Assembly (NCBI GenBank): GCA_021845325.1
Contig: JAKBRR010000034.1
Location: forward strand, 1-9,693
DNA: 9,693 nucleotides
Direction of reading: 5' to 3'
Source: Thermoplasmata archaeon
GTDB taxonomy: Archaea > Thermoplasmatota > Thermoplasmata > Thermoplasmatales > Thermoplasmataceae
The notes beneath the pieces are model-generated. The model ran no database searches and had not been told where the DNA came from. It saw nothing but the letters and a program-made list of their open reading frames with translations. Shown here piece after piece: positions 1-6,617 of this stretch. A program made the translations under genes and the position numbers. Every line of letters begins with the position of its first letter. The stretch's first letter is position 1.

Positions 1-920
1 GTGGCTGAAACAAGCTTGTTCATGAAACTATCATACACCTTCTTGTGAACAAGAAGCCTGCTTGTTGCAGTGCATGATTGCCCGGTTAACCCAAAAGCAC
101 CAGCCACAGAGTTTTTGACTGAAGCTTCCAAGTCTGCGCTTTCGTCAACATAGACAGCATTCTTTCCGCCAAGCTCAAGCTGGATCCGTGTCATTGTACT
201 CTTTCCGCCAACTGACCGATATATACCCTTTCCAACAGGTACAGAACCAGTGAAAGAAACTGCCTTGATTTTCTCATTTTTCACGAGTCTGTCGCCTATC
301 TCTTTCCCTGACCCAACTGCGATGCTGACAACATCTTCTGGCATTCCGGCTTTTTGCAAAGTCTCGATAAGCTTAGCAACAATAACAGGGGTTGCCGATG
401 CAGGCTTCATGATAACTGTATTTCCGGTTGCCAGTGCAGGTGCAACTTTCCATACTGGTATTGAAAGAGGGAAGTTCCAGGGTGAAATCAATGCAACTGT
501 TCCTAGAGGTTCTCGTGTAGTGTATATGGATGTGTTGTCATTGGCTGATGGTATTGTTTTACCACCATATTTCATGGCTATTGCACCATAAAACTTCAGG
601 GTGTTGTAACTTCTTATTACCTCCAATTTGCTGTCTTTAAGAGGTTTTCCCTCCTCAACAGTCATCAGTTCTGTGTATTCTTCCACTTGCTGCTCCATTA
701 GTTCTCCTGCCTTGAGGAGAATGAGCCCTCTTTTAAACGGTGAGAATGCTGACCATCTGGAGAACGCTTCATCTGCTCTGTCTACAGCTTCGTCAAGATC
801 CTGTGAAGTCATTGTCTTAAGTTGTGCAATGGTTTCATTGGTAGATGGATTTACGTCCTTCAGAACGGGGCCATTTCCTTTCACTATCTTGTCTACAATA
901 TCTTGGTACCCTTTGTTCAT
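1..920 (-). CDS. Aldehyde dehydrogenase, probable 2,5-dioxopentanoate dehydrogenase (N-terminal 306 codons; C-terminus beyond window)
   Basis: NAD(P)-dependent aldehyde dehydrogenase, cytoplasmic, oxidising an aldehyde to the acid. I translated the minus strand by hand: 306 codons are open and run off the left edge. Numbered from the ATG at 920, visible hallmarks are SPWNFP with Asn149, the cofactor lysine in VIMKPA (Lys172), FTGS at 223-226, the general base in LELGG (Glu249) and the nucleophile in GQSC (Cys283). Families of this kind are about 470-480 residues, so roughly the last third is missing. From memory, the N-terminus and the LELGGKNA...GLTGQSCTATSRL region resemble the Sulfolobus enzyme that oxidises 2,5-dioxopentanoate to 2-oxoglutarate; D-glyceraldehyde dehydrogenase of the non-phosphorylative Entner-Doudoroff pathway is the main alternative. 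ATG 920 is preceded by GTGAT and fits that N-terminus. An in-frame ATG at 938, with a stop four codons upstream, would add six residues. The family is certain; the substrate is inferred. Confidence 0.88.
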   Translation of the reverse strand, partial: MNKGYQDIVDKIVKGNGPVLKDVNPSTNETIAQLKTMTSQDLDEAVDRADEAFSRWSAFSPFKRGLILLKAGELMEQQVEEYTELMTVEEGKPLKDSKLEVIRSYNTLKFYGAIAMKYGGKTIPSANDNTSIYTTREPLGTVALISPWNFPLSIPVWKVAPALATGNTVIMKPASATPVIVAKLIETLQKAGMPEDVVSIAVGSGKEIGDRLVKNEKIKAVSFTGSVPVGKGIYRSVGGKSTMTRIQLELGGKNAVYVDESADLEASVKNSVAGAFGLTGQSCTATSRLLVHKKVYDSFMNKLVSA

Positions 921-963
921 GTAATCACGATATAGCATTCGATACGCTTAGTTAATTTTAATT

Positions 964-973
964 GCTTATATGT
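964..973 (-). promoter_or_regulatory. TATA-like element for the aldehyde dehydrogenase gene
   Basis: Read on the minus strand this is CATATAAG in an AT-rich stretch. A transcript starting about 25 nt downstream would begin near 943, giving a leader of roughly 23 nt to ATG 920, or an almost leaderless mRNA from ATG 938. The upstream side of this promoter abuts an IS remnant that begins near 983. Position and composition only; the start site is inferred. Confidence 0.45.
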
Positions 974-982
974 ACAAAATTT

Positions 983-1125
983 TTCAAATATAACCCAGAA
1001 ATCCCTTTCCACAGCATTATGATTGATAACTGTAATCTTTACCGCACTGGATTACTCAACTTTGCAAAAAGGTTGAGAAATTAAGTAATCAATTAAGGCT
1101 ATAGCATTTCACATTGACTTTGAAC
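983..1125 (+). repeat. Degraded left end of an IS5-like element (copy A)
   Basis: This stretch aligns over its length with the left end of the IS remnant at 6618-6763. Both begin TTTCAAA, share an AAATCCCTTTC / AAACCCTTTCT block, then a segment reading CTTTACCGCACTGG here and ATTTACCACACAGG there, and then the identical 13-mer CATTGACTTTGAA (1112-1124 and 6751-6763). The distance from CACTGG/CACAGG to that 13-mer is 67 nt in both. Translated, it gives a broken N-terminus (LYRTGL..., stop within about 20 codons) followed by IDFE. After 1125 the similarity stops, so this is a truncated piece with no intact protein. Confidence 0.6.
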
Positions 1126-1140
1126 CTGCTCTCCCTGTTT

Positions 1141-1440
1141 TTACCACAGCGATACCTTTTCAAGTGCCTCAAGGATGTCCTTCTGCTTTCCTGCCGCCCC
1201 CAGTTCAGTAATACTGCCGCTGGCATCCTCAACAACATGCAGCTTCTCCAGTTCCAGAATCATTCTCCATATTGATTACTTCCTCATCAGGCTTGATGCG
1301 ATCTGAAAAATCTGCAAGTGAGTCGCAGAGGTTTCAATATCCTTGCTTAAGTCCAATTAGCCATTTATGAAGGTTCATGTATGTTGACCTTGGCCTAATG
1401 AAAATGGTTTCTATGAAAGGTTTTGAAACCCTCAAAAAAA
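1141..1440 (-). pseudogene. Internally deleted transposase-like remnant with an IS left end in minus orientation (copy B)
   Basis: Read on the minus strand from 1440, the sequence starts with a T-tract and GAGGGTTTCAAAACC, then ACATGAAC. It matches the left end at 6618-6673 at about 60% of 48 aligned positions (my hand count). Next comes a short interrupted reading frame (LADFSDRIKPDEEVINMEN near 1263-1318). In another frame it continues as MILELEKLHVVED and ends ILEALEKVSLW with a TAA at 1141-1143. The last part has the look of a transposase C-terminus (a KQKDILEAL-type ending), but I cannot assign a family with confidence. It appears to be an IS that has lost its middle, joining about 40 codons from each end, with frameshifts and stops. 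It lies just downstream of the permease operon and converges on copy A. Confidence 0.4.
1434..1440 (-). terminator. Possible T-tract terminator downstream of the transporter operon
   Basis: Seven consecutive T residues on the minus strand lie about 41 nt after the stop codon of the second permease gene. Archaeal RNA polymerase can terminate at oligo-U tracts without a stem-loop. The tract also coincides with the tip of an IS remnant, so its presence may be incidental. Confidence 0.3.
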
Positions 1441-1480
1441 TGTAATAAATTTTCCAAATAAAAGTGTGGTGACACGTTGA

Positions 1481-2449
1481 TTATTCAGTTGTATGCAAAG
1501 ATGCTTCCTTTGCTTTACTGAACTTCCTGATCTTTTTGAACGATTTCAATGACGGGTTCGCGATTTCATCAAATCCGCTGTTGAGAAGAGAGAACGAAAG
1601 TGCCAACCCAGAGATCAATAAAGAAACCGGAACAAAGTACCACCACTCTCCTGTAAGGTACGCTTCATTATTGACTGCCCAGTAGAGCATAGTCCCCCAG
1701 TTGATTGAGTTAATATTACCAAGGCCAAAAAATTCTATCCAAGTCAGGCCAAGTACGCCATAGAGGGAAGCGAAGAAGAAATTAGAAGCTATCAAGGGGA
1801 ATATATTTCTCACAATCTGCCCTATAACACTTAATCTGGATTCCCCAATAAGCTTGGAGGAAACGATAAAATTTCTTGTGACTACGCTTTTCGTCTGAGA
1901 TCTGAGTACCCTAGCACCCCACGCCCATCCAGTGAGTGTCAGAGCACCATATACTCCAAAGTAACCCAAGTTCTCCCCTATTCCTATAAAAAGACTACCG
2001 ATAAGAATTATGAACATAATACCTGGAATTATTATGAATATGTATGTAAAACCGTCAAGTATCCTGTCAAATCTTCCGCCAATAACTCCTGCTGAAATCC
2101 CTACTAGGATAGAAATTAATGTTGAACTAACCCCGACTAATAAACCTATTCCTAAAGTAGGGCCTGCACCATAAAGAATCCTAGATAAAATATCTCTTCC
2201 ATAGGCATCCGTGCCAAGAAGATGGGCATACGATGGTGCCGCGTTGGTTGGAAAAGATGCATTGAAAGGGGAATATGGAGTAATAAATGGTCCTAACAGT
2301 GCAAGTACAATGTAGGCAATAAGTATGAGCAATCCTGCAAAGGATTTTCTGTTTTTAAATACCCCGGAATTGGCAACTCCATGCAGTAGAGACTCAAATA
2401 CGGAATGCAGTGTGCCTTTCCTATTTTCTGTTACTGTTGCGTCTTCCAT
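1481..2449 (-). CDS. ABC transporter permease, DppC/OppC type (oligopeptide/sugar family)
   Basis: Second membrane subunit of a binding-protein-dependent importer of the di/oligopeptide class, which in archaea also carries oligosaccharides such as cellobiose. The 322-residue protein has a charged cytoplasmic N-terminus, a first membrane segment at about 38-57, and the DppC-type motif LGTDAYGRDILSR at 78-90, followed by several more membrane segments. The cytoplasmic EAA-like loop that contacts the ATPase is GESRLSVIGQIVRNIFP at 202-218. The C-terminus has EIANPSLK in place of the usual ALDPRLR, then a lysine-rich tail. Start ATG 2449 lies 4 nt after the stop of the DppB gene. A GGAG ribosome-binding site overlaps the end of that gene, so translation is probably coupled. 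The substrate is not shown by this protein; a sugar is inferred from the neighbouring beta-glycosidase. Confidence 0.93.
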   Translation of the reverse strand: MEDATVTENRKGTLHSVFESLLHGVANSGVFKNRKSFAGLLILIAYIVLALLGPFITPYSPFNASFPTNAAPSYAHLLGTDAYGRDILSRILYGAGPTLGIGLLVGVSSTLISILVGISAGVIGGRFDRILDGFTYIFIIIPGIMFIILIGSLFIGIGENLGYFGVYGALTLTGWAWGARVLRSQTKSVVTRNFIVSSKLIGESRLSVIGQIVRNIFPLIASNFFFASLYGVLGLTWIEFFGLGNINSINWGTMLYWAVNNEAYLTGEWWYFVPVSLLISGLALSFSLLNSGFDEIANPSLKSFKKIRKFSKAKEASLHTTE

Positions 2450-2453
2450 CTTC

Positions 2454-3440
2454 TCAGCTCCTTATCCTTGGATCAAGTATTCCATAAATCATCTCTACTC
2501 CGAAATTAGCGATAAGAGATATAAGTATTATAACAATGAAAATTCCATTAACCAAGGGATAGTCAAGGCCTTCTATTCCTTGGAAGAGATACTCACCCAA
2601 CCCCTGATATGAGAATATCTGTTGAATCATAATTACCCCTGTAATTGCAAATCCAATAGCAATTCCGAAACTTGTCATATTTGGAAGAAGAGCGTTTCTA
2701 GAAGCATTCTTATTGATTATTTTCTGCTTAACTCCCATCAGAGATGAATATTTCAAAAAATTACTGTTAAGGATCGTTACCATGTTATTCCTCATGCCAA
2801 ATACCCAGGATGATAATGTTGTTAGGACAATGGTGGTAATAGGGAGAATAGCGTGTTTTATTACTGAAATTATGAACGGCGCATTAAAACCGGGAGTTGT
2901 AGTAAAAGAATAGGATCCAAGCTCAGGAAGAATTTTCAATTGTATCCCGAATATCTCAAGTAAGATTGCACCAAGAGCAAAGGCTGGAATTCCGTAAAAA
3001 AACATTGGTACCATGGTTGAAACTGCGTCACTTGTTTTTCCTCTGGATAACGCCGCTTTTCTCCCAAGCCAGTTTCCTAAGTAGAAAGCAATTACAACTG
3101 GAACAAGAATTAGAAGTATGGTCCAGATTAGAGAATTGTATATAATATTGATGACCGGTTCGGGAAAATAAGTAATAGATACTCCAAAGTTGCCGTGAAA
3201 TAAATTACTTAAATATGAGAAATACTGAATATACACTGGTTTTGTCGAAATCCCCATTTCCTGATAAACTGACTTCAGAAGTAAAGGACTTACGTATCCA
3301 CCATGCGAAGCTATTCGTGCAAGTACCGCATCAGCTGGATTTCCTGGAATAGCTCTTGGAATGGCAAACCCAACAGTCAACGTAATGAAGAATAAAATAA
3401 TAAAATATATTATTCTATTTATAAAATATTTATAGTTCAC
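2454..3440 (-). CDS. ABC transporter permease, DppB/OppB type (oligopeptide/sugar family), GTG start
   Basis: First membrane subunit of the importer. I place the start at GTG 3440 (328 residues, MNYKYFINRIIYF...), because the preceding AGGTGA is an archaeal ribosome-binding site 4 nt upstream and because DppB proteins normally begin a few residues before the first membrane helix. The frame also stays open to an ATG at 3500, but that would add 20 hydrophilic residues encoded inside the binding-protein gene. Features: membrane helix at about 8-29, the family motif IPGNPAD at 31-37, further helices, an EAA-type loop GVKQKIINKNASRNALLP at 216-233, and the typical C-terminus YGILDPRIR at 319-327. 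It probably pairs with the DppC-type subunit encoded next. The AGGTGA is formed by the last codon and stop of the upstream gene, so translation of the two is likely coupled. Confidence 0.93.
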   Translation of the reverse strand: MNYKYFINRIIYFIILFFITLTVGFAIPRAIPGNPADAVLARIASHGGYVSPLLLKSVYQEMGISTKPVYIQYFSYLSNLFHGNFGVSITYFPEPVINIIYNSLIWTILLILVPVVIAFYLGNWLGRKAALSRGKTSDAVSTMVPMFFYGIPAFALGAILLEIFGIQLKILPELGSYSFTTTPGFNAPFIISVIKHAILPITTIVLTTLSSWVFGMRNNMVTILNSNFLKYSSLMGVKQKIINKNASRNALLPNMTSFGIAIGFAITGVIMIQQIFSYQGLGEYLFQGIEGLDYPLVNGIFIVIILISLIANFGVEMIYGILDPRIRS

Positions 3441-3444
3441 CCGC

Positions 3445-5310
3445 TCACCTTGATCTCTTGTTCTTTCTCCTGGTGTATATCGTAACACCTGCTGCTGCAA
3501 CTATTGCTGCGATTACAACACCTATCACTACGTATCCGTATAGTGGGAAAGGTGAAGAAGATGGAGAAGTGGTCACATTCTTGCTATAAAGATTGAGAGC
3601 CACAACTTCATTTGCCGGGCTTTGCCATGGTGCGCCAACCCAGTAGTTGTTTGTAGTGGTCGGGAAGCCACCTATTGTAGCATTGTTCCATTCATACCAC
3701 ATTGCGTTGTACACAGTCTGAATGGTTGGAACCTGGTTAATTACAACCGCAGCAATTTCGTTCACTATTTTCTTCTGCTGTGAAGTTGAAGTTGCAGTCG
3801 TGAAGTTGCTCAACAAGCTGTTTATACCGTACTTACTGGCATTCCAGCGTTCAAAGTCTTGGGTTGCTATTTGGCCATTTGGAGTAACAGTGCCATTGCT
3901 ACCGTATTCGCCAACGAAGCCATAATATGGTGTAGGTCCCCACTGTAGGTCAGTGAACATTATGAGCCAGTAGTTTCCAGATGCCCAGTTGCTGTACAAC
4001 GTGCTATATGTAGGGGTTACCACATTTACTGTCAGCCCTATTTGCCCCAATTCTGTTGCAATCAGAGCAATATCTGCATCCCAGTCGGTCCAGCCAGCTG
4101 GAGCCTCTATTGTCATCGATGGCACAGCAGTTCCATTAGGGCCAATTAATTTACCGGAACTACTAAATGTGTAGCCATGACTTGTAAGAATTGCTTTTGC
4201 CTCTGTAACATTGTACATAGTTAGGTTGTTCGCCGCCGACAGTACTGTTGCATTTAGCCAAGAACTGACCTGATTTGCAACCATGGCCACACCTGTTGCA
4301 GGTTTTTCAAATCCATACTCGCCCTGCTGGTATAGCTTTGTTCTGTTTATCGACAAACTCATTGCTTCCCTTACAAAGGATTCGTTCAGTGGCCACTTTA
4401 GATCATTTGTATAGAGTGCCTGTGCTGGCTTATAAGGATAATAGTATCCATAGTTCGCCGGATCTTTGCTTACATATAACGATTGTAAACCTGGCACAAA
4501 TAATCCAGCCCAGCTCACTTGCCCATCTTCGAGAGCTAGATCAGCACCATTATTGCTAGTATAAGCGTAGTAGACAATATGGGCCAGATGCGGTTCATTT
4601 GGCATCCAGTAGTGAGGATTTGCATTCAATGTAATTTTAGAGGCAGATACACTACCAAGGACAAATGGTCCAGTTCCCACAGGATTGGCGTCTGTGTATG
4701 TTACTGGATTTGATACATTTGACCAAATGTTCTGCGGCACTATTAGCACCAGATTAATGAAGTAGAATATTGGAAGATCTCTGCTAGTTAGGTTGAAATA
4801 AACTTCATAGTTATTTACAGCATTAACGCTCTTTAGATTTGCCCACAGATTGTTTGGATCCAGTGCCGGGAATTGCTTCATCAGGTCAAAAGTAAATACT
4901 ACTGAACTAGCATTGAATGCCTCACCATTTGTGAATGTAACCCCGTGCCTAAGATTTACCTGCAATGTAAGGTAATTGTTCGTCCAGTTGTATCCCGTTC
5001 CAAGAAAAGGCATTGTAGTTCCATTAAGCGGATCAACCTGGAATAACGGCTCATAAATCAAACTTGTAATTCCCTCAGGATAGACACTTGAGCTAAAAGG
5101 ATTGAAAGAATCAACAAACGAAGCATATACTGAGGGTATTAGTACTGCAGTTCCCCCCTGCGGAATTGAAGAAGCTGCTACCGATGGTGTGGCTGTGCTA
5201 CCAGACTGCGACGAGACATTCCCTCCTAAGGTAGACATAGTTCCAAACGCAACAGTCATCATTGCGAATGTAGATATGAAAACCAATAGGATTTTCATTT
5301 TTTTATCCAT
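3445..5310 (-). CDS. Secreted, membrane-anchored substrate-binding protein of an oligopeptide-type ABC transporter
   Basis: Captures substrate outside the cell and hands it to the two permeases. The 621-residue protein opens with MDKKMK and a hydrophobic stretch (about 7-23), a signal peptide without a lipobox cysteine; the protein contains no cysteine at all. Residues about 50-560 form an extracellular solute-binding domain of family 5 (oligopeptide/nickel/cellobiose type), with a typical start around DSFNPFSSSVYPEGITSLIYEPL (split as read) and NLRHGVTFTNGEAFNASSVVFT. A Ser/Thr/Pro-rich linker (578-590) leads to a single membrane helix (about 593-612) and a basic tail RRKNKRSR, so it is tethered by its C-terminus, as known for archaeal sugar-binding proteins of this class. 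I count about 17 N-X-S/T sequons. Start ATG 5310 follows a TATA element by about 45 nt; an in-frame ATG four codons later is possible. First gene of the transporter operon. Ligand inferred to be an oligosaccharide. Confidence 0.92.
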   Translation of the reverse strand: MDKKMKILLVFISTFAMMTVAFGTMSTLGGNVSSQSGSTATPSVAASSIPQGGTAVLIPSVYASFVDSFNPFSSSVYPEGITSLIYEPLFQVDPLNGTTMPFLGTGYNWTNNYLTLQVNLRHGVTFTNGEAFNASSVVFTFDLMKQFPALDPNNLWANLKSVNAVNNYEVYFNLTSRDLPIFYFINLVLIVPQNIWSNVSNPVTYTDANPVGTGPFVLGSVSASKITLNANPHYWMPNEPHLAHIVYYAYTSNNGADLALEDGQVSWAGLFVPGLQSLYVSKDPANYGYYYPYKPAQALYTNDLKWPLNESFVREAMSLSINRTKLYQQGEYGFEKPATGVAMVANQVSSWLNATVLSAANNLTMYNVTEAKAILTSHGYTFSSSGKLIGPNGTAVPSMTIEAPAGWTDWDADIALIATELGQIGLTVNVVTPTYSTLYSNWASGNYWLIMFTDLQWGPTPYYGFVGEYGSNGTVTPNGQIATQDFERWNASKYGINSLLSNFTTATSTSQQKKIVNEIAAVVINQVPTIQTVYNAMWYEWNNATIGGFPTTTNNYWVGAPWQSPANEVVALNLYSKNVTTSPSSSPFPLYGYVVIGVVIAAIVAAAGVTIYTRRKNKRSR

Positions 5311-5350
5311 GAACTTATTTATCTTAACCTTGATACTTAAGTGTTATTCT

Positions 5351-5360
5351 TATATATATC
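5351..5360 (-). promoter_or_regulatory. TATA box of the transporter operon
   Basis: On the minus strand the sequence reads GATATATATAAG. About 25 nt downstream the transcript would start near 5330, leaving a leader of about 20 nt before ATG 5310. The leader carries AAGGTTAAG, only a weak ribosome-binding site. This is the only good TATA element before the three-gene operon, which is otherwise tightly packed. Confidence 0.55.
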
Positions 5361-5405
5361 AACATTCTGAATCAATTATAATTTATAATATATTGTTGGA
5401 AATCT

Positions 5406-5481
5406 CATGAAATCTATAGCTAGAAATAAGAACATTAAGTCCCGCTAATGCCTAGCTGAAATCCTTTTTCGTGATTTCATG
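5406..5481. repeat. 9-bp inverted repeat in the divergent promoter region
   Basis: CATGAAATC at 5406-5414 is repeated in perfect inversion as GATTTCATG at 5473-5481. The interior carries two related half-motifs, TAGCTAGAAAT (5417-5427) and CTAGCTGAAAT. It lies upstream of the operon TATA box and could be a binding site for a regulator. The right arm falls inside the IS-remnant copy C, so it could also be coincidental. No regulator gene is present in the window. Confidence 0.3.
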
Positions 5482-5545
5482 CTCAGTATCCATTGACCTT
5501 TATCACACTGGATTGTCAGAACTATATAAGAAGTTTGGGACTTTT
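5455..5545 (+). repeat. Degraded left end of an IS5-like element (copy C)
   Basis: The segment TATCACACTGGATTGTCAGAAC (5501-5522, split as read) matches CCACACAGGGATGTCAGAAC at 6681-6700, with 16 of the last 19 positions identical. The sequence before it (GAAATCCTTTTTC...CCATTGACCTTTA) follows the same order as the other copies. Translated on the plus strand it reads SIDLYHTGLSELYKKFGT and then stops at TAG 5550-5552, which parallels MSIYHTGMSELYREIGA at 6670-6720. The similarity ends near 5545. The remnant sits between two divergent promoters, so it lengthens the regulatory spacer without encoding a protein. Confidence 0.55.
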
Positions 5546-5621
5546 TCATAGAAAGGAGGTTTATGAAAACCTTAATTGCTAATTTTATTCATTGCGTTAT
5601 GCACATTTAATTGAAAACTAG

Positions 5622-5630
5622 ATATAAATT
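5622..5630 (+). promoter_or_regulatory. TATA box of the FAH-family gene
   Basis: ATATAAATT preceded by the purine-rich GAAAACTAG resembles an archaeal TATA box with a BRE-like element. A start about 25 nt downstream would be near 5652, giving a leader of about 50 nt. A second run, ACATATATATATGG (5631-5644), could also serve and would move the start to about 5663. Confidence 0.45.
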
Positions 5631-5649
5631 ACATATATATATGGCAATT

Positions 5650-5720
5650 AACATTAGCAAGTAAATTCAAGAAAAATACCTCTTCAGATCGAAGGTGAAC
5701 CTATGAAATTTGCTAATGTT
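5650..5720 (+). promoter_or_regulatory. 11-bp inverted repeat bracketing the ribosome-binding site and start of the FAH-family gene
   Basis: AACATTAGCAA (5650-5660) and TTGCTAATGTT (5710-5720) are perfect inverted copies, extendable by one G-U pair on each side. They enclose the GGTGA ribosome-binding site (5694-5698), and the right arm begins in codon 3. A third copy of the core, TTGCTAAT, is at 5576-5583. If the transcript starts at or before 5650, the arms could pair in RNA and affect initiation; if it starts later, the repeats may be operator half-sites. Function is inference only. Confidence 0.3.
5694..5698 (+). promoter_or_regulatory. Ribosome-binding site GGTGA of the FAH-family gene
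   Basis: GGTGA lies 4 nt before ATG 5703 and matches the archaeal anti-Shine-Dalgarno complement GGAGGTGAT. It fixes the start at 5703; no other in-frame start upstream has comparable support. Confidence 0.65.
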
Positions 5721-6590
5721 GTTATAAATGATCATAAAGAAGTAATGACTTCAACACCGATGGGCTTATTTAACTTATCCGATATTTCACAGATAAGTCA
5801 GAATTTTATTCCCCTTTTTAAAAACACTGATGAATTAATCGGGTCCAATTTTGATGTTAATAAAATTGAGAGGGTGATAACTGATAATCTTGACGAACTA
5901 AAGAATAAAGAAATACAAACTGAAAACCCTCTCCGTTTCTTACCATGCATCGAAAACCCATCTAAGATAATCTGTATTGGCCTTAATTATAGGAGGCATG
6001 CGATGGAGGAAGGGACTGCGATTCCAAAGGAACCTGTACTTTTTGGAAAATTCAATAATGCCTTAGCGGGCCATCTCGAACAAATAAAAATTCCAGCGGA
6101 AAGCAGGGAAATGGATTATGAAGGCGAGATGGGAATAGTCATAGGGAAAGAGTGCAGCCATGTTTCAAGCAACGATGCGTTGAATTATGTATACGGTTAC
6201 TTTGTTGCCAATGACATATCAGCAAGAGACTTGCAGTTTAAGTCATCGCAATGGCTATTGGGAAAATCGCTAGATAAATTTGCACCAATTGGACCATGGG
6301 TTGTTACTTCAGATGAGGTTAAAGACCCCGGCTCTTTGCAGTTAAAGACCTTCGTCAATGGCAAATTACGCCAGAACTCAAACACTTCAGATATGATATT
6401 CAACACTAGGGAGTTGGTGTCATATATCTCTAAATTCTTCATACTTTATCCGAACGATATAATCCTTACCGGAACGCCGGAAGGTGTAATTCAAGGTATG
6501 CCGGAAGATAAGAGAGTGTGGCTTAGAGGAGGAGATAAAGTTGAAGTGGAAATTGAGCACTTGGGAAAGCTTGAGAATACTTTTGTCTAG
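5703..6590 (+). CDS. Fumarylacetoacetate hydrolase (FAH) family protein, possible sugar-acid pathway enzyme
   Basis: A 295-residue enzyme of the FAH superfamily, whose members cleave C-C bonds in, decarboxylate, isomerise or dehydrate 2-oxo acids using Mg2+ or Mn2+. Residues 1-77 form a variable N-terminal part and about 85-292 the FAH domain. Visible active-site elements are GLNYRRHAMEEG with the probable His99/Glu102 dyad, the metal ligands Glu140 and Glu142 in DYEGEMGIVIG, Asp171 in NDISARD, the lysine in GKSLDKFAP (Lys188), and the LTGTPEGV loop at 255-262. Length is normal and no key residue is missing. It is divergent from the transporter operon and lies near a dioxopentanoate-type aldehyde dehydrogenase. 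That pairing recalls the oxidative pentose pathway, in which a FAH-fold 2-keto-3-deoxyarabinonate dehydratase feeds that dehydrogenase. Its motifs are nearer the FAHD1/diketo-acid hydrolase type, however, so hydrolysis of a 2,4-diketo-3-deoxy sugar acid or acylpyruvate is equally possible. Confidence 0.93.
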   Translation: MKFANVVINDHKEVMTSTPMGLFNLSDISQISQNFIPLFKNTDELIGSNFDVNKIERVITDNLDELKNKEIQTENPLRFLPCIENPSKIICIGLNYRRHAMEEGTAIPKEPVLFGKFNNALAGHLEQIKIPAESREMDYEGEMGIVIGKECSHVSSNDALNYVYGYFVANDISARDLQFKSSQWLLGKSLDKFAPIGPWVVTSDEVKDPGSLQLKTFVNGKLRQNSNTSDMIFNTRELVSYISKFFILYPNDIILTGTPEGVIQGMPEDKRVWLRGGDKVEVEIEHLGKLENTFV

Positions 6591-6617
6591 GATGTTCAAC
6601 ACTCTTAGTTAAGATGA

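Noticed and set aside
250..924. Plus-strand reading frames of about 100 codons
   Set aside because: They are opposite the well-supported aldehyde dehydrogenase on the minus strand and carry no features of their own.
3441..3500. An ATG at 3500 as start of the DppB-type permease
   Set aside because: It would add 20 polar residues overlapping the binding-protein gene, whereas GTG 3440 has a proper ribosome-binding site and gives the normal family N-terminus.
2325..5410. Plus-strand reading frames across the transporter operon
   Set aside because: All are antisense to three clearly recognisable ABC transporter genes.
5563..5610. A 15-codon plus-strand frame (MKTLIANFIHCVMHI) right after a strong GGAGGT
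   Set aside because: The spacing between GGAGGT and ATG is only 2 nt, it ends before the TATA box of the next gene so it cannot be a leader peptide on that transcript, and it shows no family features.
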